From NCBI GenBank assembly GCA_002344205.1, contig DDSZ01000002.1, forward strand, positions 1 through 64,000: DNA of 64,000 nt, written 5' to 3'. The position numbers were made by a program, and so were the translations under genes. Under the pieces are notes generated by a model that saw nothing but the letters and a program-made list of their open reading frames with translations, had not been told where the DNA came from and made no database searches. This document shows positions 33,993 to 42,308 of the stretch, piece after piece; the first letter of the stretch is position 1, and every line of letters starts with the position of its first letter. Origin of the DNA: Opitutaceae bacterium UBA2377. GTDB taxonomy: Bacteria > Verrucomicrobiota > Verrucomicrobiia > Opitutales > Opitutaceae.

Positions 33993-35317
33993 TTGGTTGG
34001 GCGGGGCAGGCGCAGGCTCAACCAGCCCGCGGCGGCCGCCAACACCGCGGCGATGACGTAGAGGGATTTGGCCCCCCAGATCCAGAACACGATGCCGGCC
34101 AGCACGGGGGTGATGGCGCGGGACAGGGCGCCGAGCGAGCGGAAGATACCCAGCACGCGCCCCTGCTCCGCCGTCGAACTGTAGAGCGAGATGAGCCCGG
34201 TCGAGGCCGGGTTGACGAGGCCGGAACCGAGGGCCAGCACGGCGAGCCCGGCATAGAGCAGGACCGGCGCGGGCGCGAACCCGATGACCAACAGGCCGAC
34301 ACAGGAAGCGGCCAACCCCGCGCCCAACACGCGGATTTCATCCACATGCAGCAGCAGCTTCCGCACGATAAGTCCTTGGGTAAGGATGGCGCAGATGCCG
34401 AGGAAACCGAGCAGCAGTCCATTTTCCCAAGCGGTATAACCGAACCGTTCCGCAGCGAGAAAAGTGAGCGAAGTTTCCATCGCGACGAAGGCGGTGGAAA
34501 AGACGAAGGCCACGAGATTGGTCCGGCGGACATTGGGATCGCCCACACCGAGGATGGCGGAGACGGGGTTGCGGATTCGCGGTTCGCGGGCCGCGGCCCG
34601 GGCCGCCGGCGTGAGCGTCTCGGTGAAGCGCAGGGAGATCCAGATCAGGTTAACGAGGCACAGAGCAAACGCGAGGACCGCGGGCGCGGAAAACGGATTG
34701 ATCCCGAAGCGCGCCAGCTCCGGCGCCAGCTCCAGCAGGTTCCAGTGCACAGTGATGGCACCGAGCATGGGGCCGGTGACGAGGCCGAGCCCGAAGGCCG
34801 CGCCCACGAGCCCCATGGCGCGCGAGCGCTCGCTCCGGCTGGTGACATCGGCGACAGCGGCGGTGGCGACGGAAAGATTGCCGCTGAAGGCACCGGTGAC
34901 GATGCGTGAAAGCAGGAACAGCCAGAAGGAGCCGCTGCAGACCCAGACGAGATAACCGAGCGCGGTGCCCGCCACTGAAAACCGCAGCACGCGGCGGCGG
35001 CCGATGCGGTCCGACAGCGCGCCCCAGAACGGGGCGAAAACAAACTGCAGGATGGAGAAAATGGAGCTGAGCAGGCCGCCGAAAAGCACGGCGACAAAAG
35101 CCTGCTCCTGACCAAGGGCGGTGGCGATCCGGTTGGTCTGGAGCAGCAGCCAGCCGAGCGCACCGGACTGGCCGTCGGTGGCCAGGTAGTGGGCCAGCAG
35201 ATCCGGCCCGAGGGGGAAGATGATCGAAAACCCGATGAGATCGATGTAGAGCGTGAGAAAGATCACGCCGAGCGGGAGCGGTCGGTTGGGCGGCGTGGAT
35301 GCGGTCGAGGTGGGCAC
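33989..35317 (-). CDS. MFS transporter, TetA/drug-efflux type
   Basis: 442 residues from a GTG at 35317; a TTG at 35380 would add 21 residues of low-complexity sequence, so the start is uncertain. Twelve hydrophobic segments are visible. Loop 2-3 holds the MFS motif A variant WGALSDRIGRRRV, and the first helix LGVIFLTLYIDLIGFSIIFP resembles the TetA/DHA1 family. Probably a proton-driven efflux pump in the inner membrane; the substrate cannot be told from sequence. No adjacent TetR regulator is present. Confidence 0.8.
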   Translation of the reverse strand: MPTSTASTPPNRPLPLGVIFLTLYIDLIGFSIIFPLGPDLLAHYLATDGQSGALGWLLLQTNRIATALGQEQAFVAVLFGGLLSSIFSILQFVFAPFWGALSDRIGRRRVLRFSVAGTALGYLVWVCSGSFWLFLLSRIVTGAFSGNLSVATAAVADVTSRSERSRAMGLVGAAFGLGLVTGPMLGAITVHWNLLELAPELARFGINPFSAPAVLAFALCLVNLIWISLRFTETLTPAARAAAREPRIRNPVSAILGVGDPNVRRTNLVAFVFSTAFVAMETSLTFLAAERFGYTAWENGLLLGFLGICAILTQGLIVRKLLLHVDEIRVLGAGLAASCVGLLVIGFAPAPVLLYAGLAVLALGSGLVNPASTGLISLYSSTAEQGRVLGIFRSLGALSRAITPVLAGIVFWIWGAKSLYVIAAVLAAAAGWLSLRLPRPTK

Positions 35318-35399
35318 AGACGGAAGGGAGGAAAAGAGTTCCGCTGCGGACGCCAAGCCGCAAGCGGAAGTTCCGGGCAAGTTGCCGGGCGGGGCCGGA

Positions 35400-35750
35400 T
35401 CAGGTCAGGGCCAGGCGGGCCCGCTTGGTCAGCCCGGCGACCACGAGCTCGTGGCTGCGGCGGATACAGGTCTCCAGTGCCTCCGTGGAGAGCGCGGCCG
35501 GATCTTCCAGTTGCACCCAGTGCCGACGGGCGAAGTAGGGGGCCTGCCGGATGCCGTCGAGGTCGGTCAATTCATCGAATTCCGCCGGGGTGCATTTGAA
35601 GGAAAGATGAAGCAGGATGCCGGCTTCCTCGCCCGCGACGAGAAAGACCTTGCCCGCGACCTTGAAGACGAGGCTGTCGCCCCATTGCCGCACGAGGGTG
35701 GCGCCGGGCAGCGTCAGGGCGAAGCCGCGCAGATGTTCGAGCCGGTTCAT
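35400..35750 (-). CDS. MmcQ/YjbR-family protein
   Basis: 116 residues, the full length of this family. Conserved features: ALTLPGATLVRQWGDSLVFKV, a Lys-rich strand KVFLVAG, LSFKCTPAEFDEL and HWVQLEDPAALSTE. The fold is CyaY-like and members were proposed to bind DNA, but function is unproven. Its ATG overlaps the stop of the histidine kinase gene (ATGA), so it is made from the same message. Confidence 0.85.
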   Translation of the reverse strand: MNRLEHLRGFALTLPGATLVRQWGDSLVFKVAGKVFLVAGEEAGILLHLSFKCTPAEFDELTDLDGIRQAPYFARRHWVQLEDPAALSTEALETCIRRSHELVVAGLTKRARLALT

Positions 35751-38335
35751 TTTCCCGTGGCGGACCGGAGCGCCTGCAGCAATTCCTCGCGGGTGAAGGG
35801 TTTTTTGAGCCAGATGGCCCCGGGGGTGGCGGTATCCGGTTCTTGGCCGCTCATGAAGATGACGGGCAGGTCGGAACGCAGCGCCTGGAGCCGGGTGCAG
35901 GCTTCGGCACCGGTCAGACCGGGCATCACCGCATCAAGCAGCACCGCGGTGAACGCCTCCGGAGATTCGCGGAGCCGATCGATGCCGGCCTGTCCGCCGT
36001 GGGCGATCACGGCGCGGTAACCCAAGGTGCCCAGCAGCTCGGCGGTGAGTTCGCAGATCGCGTGATCGTCGTCGATGATGAGAACCTTGCCGTTGGCGGG
36101 GACGGTGGCGGGCTTGGGCGTTGCGACGGGCGCGAGATAGAAGCGGAAGGCGGTGCCCTGACCGGGCGTGCTGCTGACCTGCAAGGCGCCGCCGTGCGCC
36201 TTCACGATGCCGGGGATGGCGGCGAGGCCAAGTCCCCGGCCGGCGAGCTTGGTGGTGAAAAAAGGATCGAAGATGCGGGCGAGGACTTCCCGGTTCATGC
36301 CTTGACCGGTATCCCGCACCTCCAGCACCACGCCCGGCCCCTCGGCCATTTCGGAGCCGATGCTGCATTCGGCGAGGAGCCGGCGCGTGAGCCTGACCGG
36401 GGCGGTGGTCACGACGATTTCGCCTTCCCGGTCGCCGATGGCATCGGAGGCGTTGATCACCAGGTTCATCACGACCTGACGCAGCTGCGAGGCATCGGCG
36501 CGGATCGGCGGCAACTCGGCGGCGAGACGCAGGTGGAGGCGGATGCGGGGATTGAGGGAAGGCTGCACCAGCGGAATGAGCGTCTCGATGAGGTTGCCGA
36601 GGCTGAGCGGCTCCATGCTCAACCGGCCTTTGCCGGAAAACGTGAGCATCTGCTGGCAGAGTTCGGCGGCGTGGTGGGCGGCAGTCTCGATTTGGCGCAG
36701 GCAGGTGTCGGCGGTCGAGCCGGCGGGCAGGTCGAGCCGGACGAGGCCGGCATTGCCCACGATGCTCGTGAGCAGGTTGTTGAAATCGTGGGCCACGCCG
36801 CCCGCCAGCAGGCCGAGGCTCTCCAGCTTCTGGCTCTCCAGCAGGCGGCGCTCCATGGCGAGCCGGTCGGTCTCGGCCTGTTTGCGGGCGGTGATGTCGA
36901 TGACGAGACCTTCGAAAAAAAACTGCCGGCCGCTGGCGTCCTGCACGCCTTGGCCGCGGGAGAGCACCCATTTTTCGGAGCCGTCGCGCAGGCGGAGACG
37001 ATATTCCAGCTCGAAGGGCAGCTTCTCGTCCAAGGCCTGCCGGGTGCGTTCGCGCACGACGGGCAGGTCGGCCGGATGGATGAGTTCGCGCAGGTGCGGC
37101 CGGCCTGCGACCAAATCTTCGGCGGTGCAGCCGGTGAGCCCCAGAGCGCCCGCGCTGAAATAAAACGGCCGCATGCCCTCCGGGCCGTAGGTGCAGCGAT
37201 AGGCCATGCCGGGCAGTGATTGCAACATGCTCTCCAGTTGCCGTCGGCTTTCGCTGAGTTCGGCGGTGCGCTCCGCGACCTCGCGCTCGATGCCTTCGGT
37301 CCGGCGGCCAATGGCGTGGATGAGACCGGCCAGCAGGCCGGTCATTACGAAACCGCCGAGCAGGCGCCAGACGGGATAGGTGGGTTGTTGGGTCTGCAGC
37401 CACGCCCTTTCTGGCCGATAGAGAGCGATCCATTCCCGGTCGCCGACGGCCAGTTTCTCCTCCCAGTGCGGCCCGCGGCGAAACTCCGCCTCATCGGGCC
37501 GGTGCGCCGACTGGAGCGGTTGGCCCGCGCGATAGTGAATCACGCGCAATGCCGGGTCGGTTTCCTTGGGGTCAAGGTAGAGGGCGTCCAAGGCTTGGCC
37601 CGGTTGGAGCTTGAAGGATTCCTCCAGCATTTCCCGGACGCGGAAAACACCTTGGACAAAACCTAGCAGTTCACGATCGCCGCCCGGGGTGTGGCCGTAA
37701 ACCGGCCAGATGAAGACAACCCCGTTGCGGGCATCGGCGGGTTCTTGCACGAGTCGGAACAGCGGGCTGGTCGCCATCCGGCCGCTGCGCCGGGCGCGGG
37801 CCAGGGTTTCGGTGGTGGGTCCGAAGGTCAGGTCGAACCCCAGGGTGGGTTCATTGCCGGCAAACGGTTCGACATACAGGATGGGCAGATGTTCGTCGGC
37901 TGCCGGCGAGCGAACCAATTGCCCGGCGGCATTGCGCGCGGTGAACTCAAATGGCCGCCCCAGTTCCGCGGTCGCCGCGGCCTCGAGGCCGGCCCGCGCG
38001 GCGGCGGGGACGATGGGCACCCATTGCAGGGCCGTGATGCCGCCGTAGCGTTCGAGGATTTCCCGGGCCGAGCGGGCAAACTCCTCGCGGGTCACGTCGT
38101 CGGAGCTGATAAAAAGATGCCGCAAGCCGAAGAGCCGCGCCTCGAAATTGTTGATTACGGATTCGGTGAGGGCGTTGCGGATCTGTGCCCGTCGGGCGAA
38201 GTCCGCCATGATGCGGGCATCCTCCCGGTGTCGGGCCCGGACGTGTCCGAAGATCGAAATGGCCACGCCCAGCAGGATGACGCCCGCGATTATCAGGCGG
38301 CGGCGCATCAGGCGGGATGGCGCGGAGGGGTTCAT
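35747..38335 (-). CDS. Hybrid sensor histidine kinase: CHASE-PAS-HisKA-HATPase-REC
   Basis: 862 residues. Transmembrane helix at 12-30, then a periplasmic CHASE domain (about 45-250), a second helix at 322-342, PAS domain with PAC (about 365-488), dimerisation helix with phospho-acceptor His516 in AGGVAHDFNN, HATPase with QVVMNLVINASDAIGD (N box), VRDTGQGM (G1) and GRGLGLAAIPGIV (G2), and a C-terminal receiver with Asp801 in LLDAVMPG and the conserved Lys in LKKPF. A membrane receptor that autophosphorylates and passes phosphate to its own receiver. No output regulator is adjacent; a separate HPt protein or regulator is needed. Coupled with the YjbR gene. Confidence 0.92.
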   Translation of the reverse strand: MNPSAPSRLMRRRLIIAGVILLGVAISIFGHVRARHREDARIMADFARRAQIRNALTESVINNFEARLFGLRHLFISSDDVTREEFARSAREILERYGGITALQWVPIVPAAARAGLEAAATAELGRPFEFTARNAAGQLVRSPAADEHLPILYVEPFAGNEPTLGFDLTFGPTTETLARARRSGRMATSPLFRLVQEPADARNGVVFIWPVYGHTPGGDRELLGFVQGVFRVREMLEESFKLQPGQALDALYLDPKETDPALRVIHYRAGQPLQSAHRPDEAEFRRGPHWEEKLAVGDREWIALYRPERAWLQTQQPTYPVWRLLGGFVMTGLLAGLIHAIGRRTEGIEREVAERTAELSESRRQLESMLQSLPGMAYRCTYGPEGMRPFYFSAGALGLTGCTAEDLVAGRPHLRELIHPADLPVVRERTRQALDEKLPFELEYRLRLRDGSEKWVLSRGQGVQDASGRQFFFEGLVIDITARKQAETDRLAMERRLLESQKLESLGLLAGGVAHDFNNLLTSIVGNAGLVRLDLPAGSTADTCLRQIETAAHHAAELCQQMLTFSGKGRLSMEPLSLGNLIETLIPLVQPSLNPRIRLHLRLAAELPPIRADASQLRQVVMNLVINASDAIGDREGEIVVTTAPVRLTRRLLAECSIGSEMAEGPGVVLEVRDTGQGMNREVLARIFDPFFTTKLAGRGLGLAAIPGIVKAHGGALQVSSTPGQGTAFRFYLAPVATPKPATVPANGKVLIIDDDHAICELTAELLGTLGYRAVIAHGGQAGIDRLRESPEAFTAVLLDAVMPGLTGAEACTRLQALRSDLPVIFMSGQEPDTATPGAIWLKKPFTREELLQALRSATGK

Positions 38336-38425
38336 AATGACACGCGCGCCAGCATGAGTCGGGCCCCAACCCGCACAAGGTTAAGCCGGCGGCAGGGGGA
38401 TACACCCCAGCCGAACAGACCGGCT

Positions 38426-39694
38426 TCAGGCCCGGTAGGGCAGCGGGAAGCGGGCGGTGAGGGCGGTGACGCGGGTCTTGGTGGCGGCGATGGCGGCCGC
38501 TTGGCCGGGGGTGCCGATGGCTTCCAGAACCGCATCGATGCAGGCGGCGATTTCGTCCATTTCGGCTTCCTTCAGCCCGCGGGTGGTCATGGCGGGCGTG
38601 CCGAGGCGGATACCGGAGGCCTGAAAGGGCGAGCGGGTTTCGAAGGGCACGGTGTTCTTGTTACAGGTGATGTTGGCCAGATCGAGCGTCTCCTGCGCGA
38701 CTTTGCCGGTGAGCTCCGGGAACTTGGAGCGAAGGTCCACCAGCATAAGGTGGTTGTCGGTGCCGCCCGAGTTGATCTTGTATCCGCGGGTCACCAACGC
38801 GGCGGCGAGAGCGCGGGCGTTGGCAATGACCTGGCCGCTGTAGGCCTTGAATTCGGGCTTGAGGCATTCGCCGAAGCACACGGCCTTGCCGGCGATGACG
38901 TGCATCAGCGGGCCGCCTTGGCCGCCGGGGAATACCGCGGAATCAATGGCCTTGGCGTGGGCCGCCTTGCACATGGTGAGGCCGCCGCGCGGGCCACGGA
39001 GGGTCTTGTGGGTCGTGGTCGTGACAAAGTCGGCGTGCGGGAACGGCGAGGGGTGGTGGCCGGTGGCGACGAGGCCGGCGATGTGCGCGATGTCGGCAAA
39101 GAGCAGGGCACCGACGGAGCGGGCGATCTCGCCCATGCGGGCAAAGTCGATGATGCGCGAGTAGGCGGAGGCACCGACGGTGATCATCTTGGGCTGTTCC
39201 CGGAGTGCGACGGCGGCGAGTTCGTCGTAATCGATGAGGCCGTTGTCCTCGCGCACGCCGTATTGGACGAACTGATAGAGTTTGCCGGAGAAGTTGGCGG
39301 GATTGCCGTGGGTGAGATGACCGCCGTGGCTGAGGTTCATGCCGAGGATCTTGTCGCCCGGCGAGAGCACCGCGGTGTAAACGGCGAAGTTGGCTTGCGA
39401 GCCGGAGTGCGGCTGGACGTTGGCGTGCTCGGCGTTGAACAACTGCTTCGCCCGTTCGATGGCGAGGACCTCGACCTTGTCCACCTGCTCGCAGCCGCCA
39501 TACCAGCGCTTGGCCGGGTAACCCTCGGCGTATTTGTTGGTGAGCACCGAGCCGACGGCCTCGATGACAGCCGGGTAGGTGAAATTTTCCGAGGCGATCA
39601 GCTCGATGTGGCTCTGCTGGCGGGCGAGTTCGCCGGCGATGACGGCATGGACGGCGGGATCGAGCTGGGCGAGAGGGGCGGCGTTCAAGGACAT
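38426..39694 (-). CDS. glyA: Serine hydroxymethyltransferase
   Basis: 422 residues from the ATG at 39694, which gives the normal N-terminus. The PLP lysine is Lys230 in [29 protein letters not shown] and [16 protein letters not shown] are family signatures. It converts serine and tetrahydrofolate to glycine and methylene-THF, the main source of one-carbon units, in the cytoplasm. It lies 90 bp downstream of the phosphatase gene; that spacer contains the repeated words AATCGAAAATCGAAAATC. Confidence 0.97.
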   Translation of the reverse strand: MSLNAAPLAQLDPAVHAVIAGELARQQSHIELIASENFTYPAVIEAVGSVLTNKYAEGYPAKRWYGGCEQVDKVEVLAIERAKQLFNAEHANVQPHSGSQANFAVYTAVLSPGDKILGMNLSHGGHLTHGNPANFSGKLYQFVQYGVREDNGLIDYDELAAVALREQPKMITVGASAYSRIIDFARMGEIARSVGALLFADIAHIAGLVATGHHPSPFPHADFVTTTTHKTLRGPRGGLTMCKAAHAKAIDSAVFPGGQGGPLMHVIAGKAVCFGECLKPEFKAYSGQVIANARALAAALVTRGYKINSGGTDNHLMLVDLRSKFPELTGKVAQETLDLANITCNKNTVPFETRSPFQASGIRLGTPAMTTRGLKEAEMDEIAACIDAVLEAIGTPGQAAAIAATKTRVTALTARFPLPYRA

Positions 39695-39784
39695 GGCAGA
39701 TTTTCGATTTGGGACTTCCGAGTTTAGAATCGGGTCCAAGCAGAGCGGACCCGAAATCAAAAATCCAGAATCGAAAATCGAAAA

Positions 39785-40276
39785 TCAGGTCTTCCGGCCT
39801 TCAACGAGCGTCTTAAGGAAGGCGACGATGGACGGCACGGCCTCGACCATCTCGTCGCGGCTTTGTTCGTAGAGCCGGAGTGGGCCGCCGAAGGGATCGG
39901 GCAGTTCGTGGCCGGCGGAAGGGGGCAGGAATTCGCGGAAGAGGTGCAGGTGGGCCGGCGGGGGCGAGGCCTGCAACTGGATCATCTGCCGGTGCGACTC
40001 GGTCATGCCGAAGACGGCCAGCGCGCCGTCGAGGAGCTCCTGTGTCACCGGCTGGCTGCGGTGGCTGCTGATGTTGATGCCGGTTTTTTTCAGCGCGAGG
40101 ACGGAGTTCTCGGAAACGCGCTCACCGTGGCGCGCGGCGATGCCGGCGGAGATGACTTTGAGCGACCGCAAAGGCTCGGGCTGCGCCGCCAAGGCGTGTT
40201 GCAACAGCCCCGCTGCCATCGGACTGCGGCAGATGTTGGCGGTGCAAACGACGAGGATGTGCCCGGGAGGCGGCAT
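39785..40276 (-). CDS. Low-molecular-weight protein tyrosine phosphatase
   Basis: 163 residues. The P-loop CTANICRS (Cys11 nucleophile, Arg17) matches C-x5-R-S of the family, and the general acid is the Asp of LPDPFGG near residue 132. Such enzymes remove phosphate from tyrosine kinases or, in the related arsenate reductases, reduce arsenate; the DPFGG region favours a phosphatase. The gene sits between purD's partner gene and glyA on the same strand. A role in exopolysaccharide control is possible but no BY-kinase is nearby. Confidence 0.85.
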   Translation of the reverse strand: MPPPGHILVVCTANICRSPMAAGLLQHALAAQPEPLRSLKVISAGIAARHGERVSENSVLALKKTGINISSHRSQPVTQELLDGALAVFGMTESHRQMIQLQASPPPAHLHLFREFLPPSAGHELPDPFGGPLRLYEQSRDEMVEAVPSIVAFLKTLVEGRKT

Positions 40277-40329
40277 GAGACAGACTCAGGGGATACGAAT
40301 CGGGCGGAATTGCAAAGGCGGAGTCCTCG

Positions 40330-40968
40330 TTAATTCCCGCCGGTGCGCGGGACGGACAGGCCGCGGTGCAATTGCACGGCCCGTTGCAGCACCCGGTCTG
40401 GCGGCAGGCCGGGTTCGGCAGGCGGAGCCGCTTCCCGGGTTGTCCGCGCATCGCCGCCGTTTTGGTGCCGGCGCACGACGGCCGCTTCATCCTGACGGAT
40501 TTTGCCGGGGTTGTCCGTGAGCAGGCGGGTGATGTCCTCGTTGCCGGTGGCCGCGGTCCAAGCGGCATGTTCTGCGTCGGCTGCGACGACGACCGGGATA
40601 TCCGGTGCGAAATCCCCGCCGGCGCGGCCGACCACGAGGACGCGGGCGGGCAGCTTGTCCGGCACGAGGGCTTGCCGCAACGGGGCGGCGGTCTCGGGGT
40701 TGGCCAACACGAGGAGCAGGCGGCGCTCCGCGGTGCCGGCTCGCAGCCAGCCCTGCAACCGGCCGGCCGCTGCATCATCGCCGGTGGCGTAGCGCAGGTC
40801 GAGCACGGCCGAGGGCGCGGCCGGCAAGGCGTCGGGCTGGTCCGGTATGTGCTCGATCCGGAGGTAGGCGAGGCCTTCGCCGAGGTCGCGGACGTGGCCG
40901 GTGTCGGCAAGCAGCAAACCGGGAAAGGCGAGTGCGAGAGAAACCGCGATAAACGAAAACGATTTCAC
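40330..40968 (-). CDS. Small exported protein coupled to purD, unknown function
   Basis: 212 residues from a GTG whose GTGA overlaps the purD stop. The start is chosen because the upstream in-frame extension lies inside purD and lacks a signal sequence, whereas this one begins with a clear signal peptide (hydrophobic core FIAVSLALAFPGLLL, cut after LLAD). The mature part has an alternating alpha/beta pattern (LLLVLANPETA, RVLVVGRAGGDFAPD, IPVVVAADAEHAAW) that could be a Rossmann-like or CHAT/TPR-associated fold. No family motif is recognised. Confidence 0.65.
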   Translation of the reverse strand: MKSFSFIAVSLALAFPGLLLADTGHVRDLGEGLAYLRIEHIPDQPDALPAAPSAVLDLRYATGDDAAAGRLQGWLRAGTAERRLLLVLANPETAAPLRQALVPDKLPARVLVVGRAGGDFAPDIPVVVAADAEHAAWTAATGNEDITRLLTDNPGKIRQDEAAVVRRHQNGGDARTTREAAPPAEPGLPPDRVLQRAVQLHRGLSVPRTGGN

Positions 40969-42254
40969 CGGGAGCGGTTCAGTTGCTTGGCGCCGATGTC
41001 GCGGCGGAAATATTTCGAGGCGCAGCTGATGGCGTCGCACACGGCGTAAGCGTCGCGGGCGGCGTCGCGCAGCGTGGCGCCGAGGGCGGTGACGCCGAGG
41101 ACGCGGCCGCCGTTGGTGACGAGGTCGCCGGCGTCATTGCGCGCAGTGCCGGCGTGGTAGATCGTGACGAGCCCGGGAATCCCGGGCGGCAGCGTGATGA
41201 CGTCGCCCTTGGGGAATTTCTCGGGGTAACCCTTGGCCGCGATGACGACGCAGAGGGCGTGGATGGGTTTCACCTTGAGCTGAAAGCCGGCGAGTTCCCG
41301 CCGGGCAGCGCGCCAGAGGAGTTCGAGGAGGTCGCTGTCGAGCCGCGGGAGAACGACCTGGGTCTCGGGATCGCCGAAGCGGGCGTTGTATTCGATCACG
41401 CTCGGGCCGGCCGGCGTGAGCATGATGCCGATGAAAAGTGTGCCGCAGTAATCGAGGCCCTCGTCGGCGATGGCGTTGACGGAGGGGCGGACGATCTCGT
41501 CCTCGATGCGCCGGAGCAATTCCGGGGTGACGACCTCGGCGGGCGAGTAGGTGCCCATGCCTCCGGTGTTGGGGCCGGTGTCGCCGTCGCCGATGCGTTT
41601 GTGGTCCTGCGAGGTCGGCAGGATGACGTAATCGCGGCCGGAGACAACGACGAGGATCGAGGTCTCCTCGCCGACCAGACAGTCTTCGATGAGAATTTTG
41701 CTGCTGCTGGCGCCGAATTTGCCGGCGAACATTTCGCGCACGGCGGCTGCCGCCTCGACGTCGGTTTGTGCGACGACCACGCCCTTGCCGGCGGCGAGCC
41801 CGTCGGCTTTGATCACGATGGGCGCGGGGTGGGATCGGAGGTAGGTAAGCGCGGGAGCCTCGGCGGCAAAAATCCCGGCGGCGGCGGTGGGAATCCGGTA
41901 TTTGAGCAGGATTTCCTTGGTGAAGATTTTCGAGGCTTCGAGCCGTGCGCCGGCAGCTTTCGGACCATAAACCGGGATGCCGGCGGCGAGCAATTGGTCG
42001 GCCAGGCCTAGGGCCAGCGGGACTTCCGGCCCGACGACGACGAAATCCACCCGCTCGCGTTGTGCGAGAACAACGAGGCCGGCCACCTCATCGGCCGCAA
42101 CCGGAAAACAGGGCGCATCCTGCGCGATGCCGGCGTTGCCGGGAGCGCAGATCACGCGCGGCCGGGCGGGCGAGGCCAGCAGGGCGCGAACAAGCGTGTG
42201 TTCGCGCCCGCCAGCGCCAACGACGAGAACGGAGGAAGGAAGCGGTGTGGCCAC
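40965..42254 (-). CDS. purD: Phosphoribosylamine-glycine ligase
   Basis: 429 residues, as expected. N-terminal VLVVGAGGREHTL, the ATP-grasp core with IKADGLAAGKGVVVA, EDCLVGEETSILVVVSG, and the GARS signature ARFGDPETQVVLPRL are all present. It makes GAR from phosphoribosylamine, glycine and ATP in purine synthesis. The start is GTG at 42254. The stop overlaps the GTG of the downstream exported protein. Confidence 0.97.
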   Translation of the reverse strand: MATPLPSSVLVVGAGGREHTLVRALLASPARPRVICAPGNAGIAQDAPCFPVAADEVAGLVVLAQRERVDFVVVGPEVPLALGLADQLLAAGIPVYGPKAAGARLEASKIFTKEILLKYRIPTAAAGIFAAEAPALTYLRSHPAPIVIKADGLAAGKGVVVAQTDVEAAAAVREMFAGKFGASSSKILIEDCLVGEETSILVVVSGRDYVILPTSQDHKRIGDGDTGPNTGGMGTYSPAEVVTPELLRRIEDEIVRPSVNAIADEGLDYCGTLFIGIMLTPAGPSVIEYNARFGDPETQVVLPRLDSDLLELLWRAARRELAGFQLKVKPIHALCVVIAAKGYPEKFPKGDVITLPPGIPGLVTIYHAGTARNDAGDLVTNGGRVLGVTALGATLRDAARDAYAVCDAISCASKYFRRDIGAKQLNRSR

Positions 42255-42308
42255 GGGGCAAAAATTCAGGCCGCGCCGAAGGAGGCAAGGCTTGGCTGTG
42301 TCACGCCT

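Noticed and set aside
37691..39727. Open frame of 678 codons on the plus strand
   Set aside because: Runs antisense to both the histidine kinase and glyA and is Gly-rich without domains.
39700..39784. Repeated AATCGAAAATC words between glyA and the phosphatase gene
   Set aside because: Simple short repeats of three copies; not a CRISPR (no spacers of regular size).
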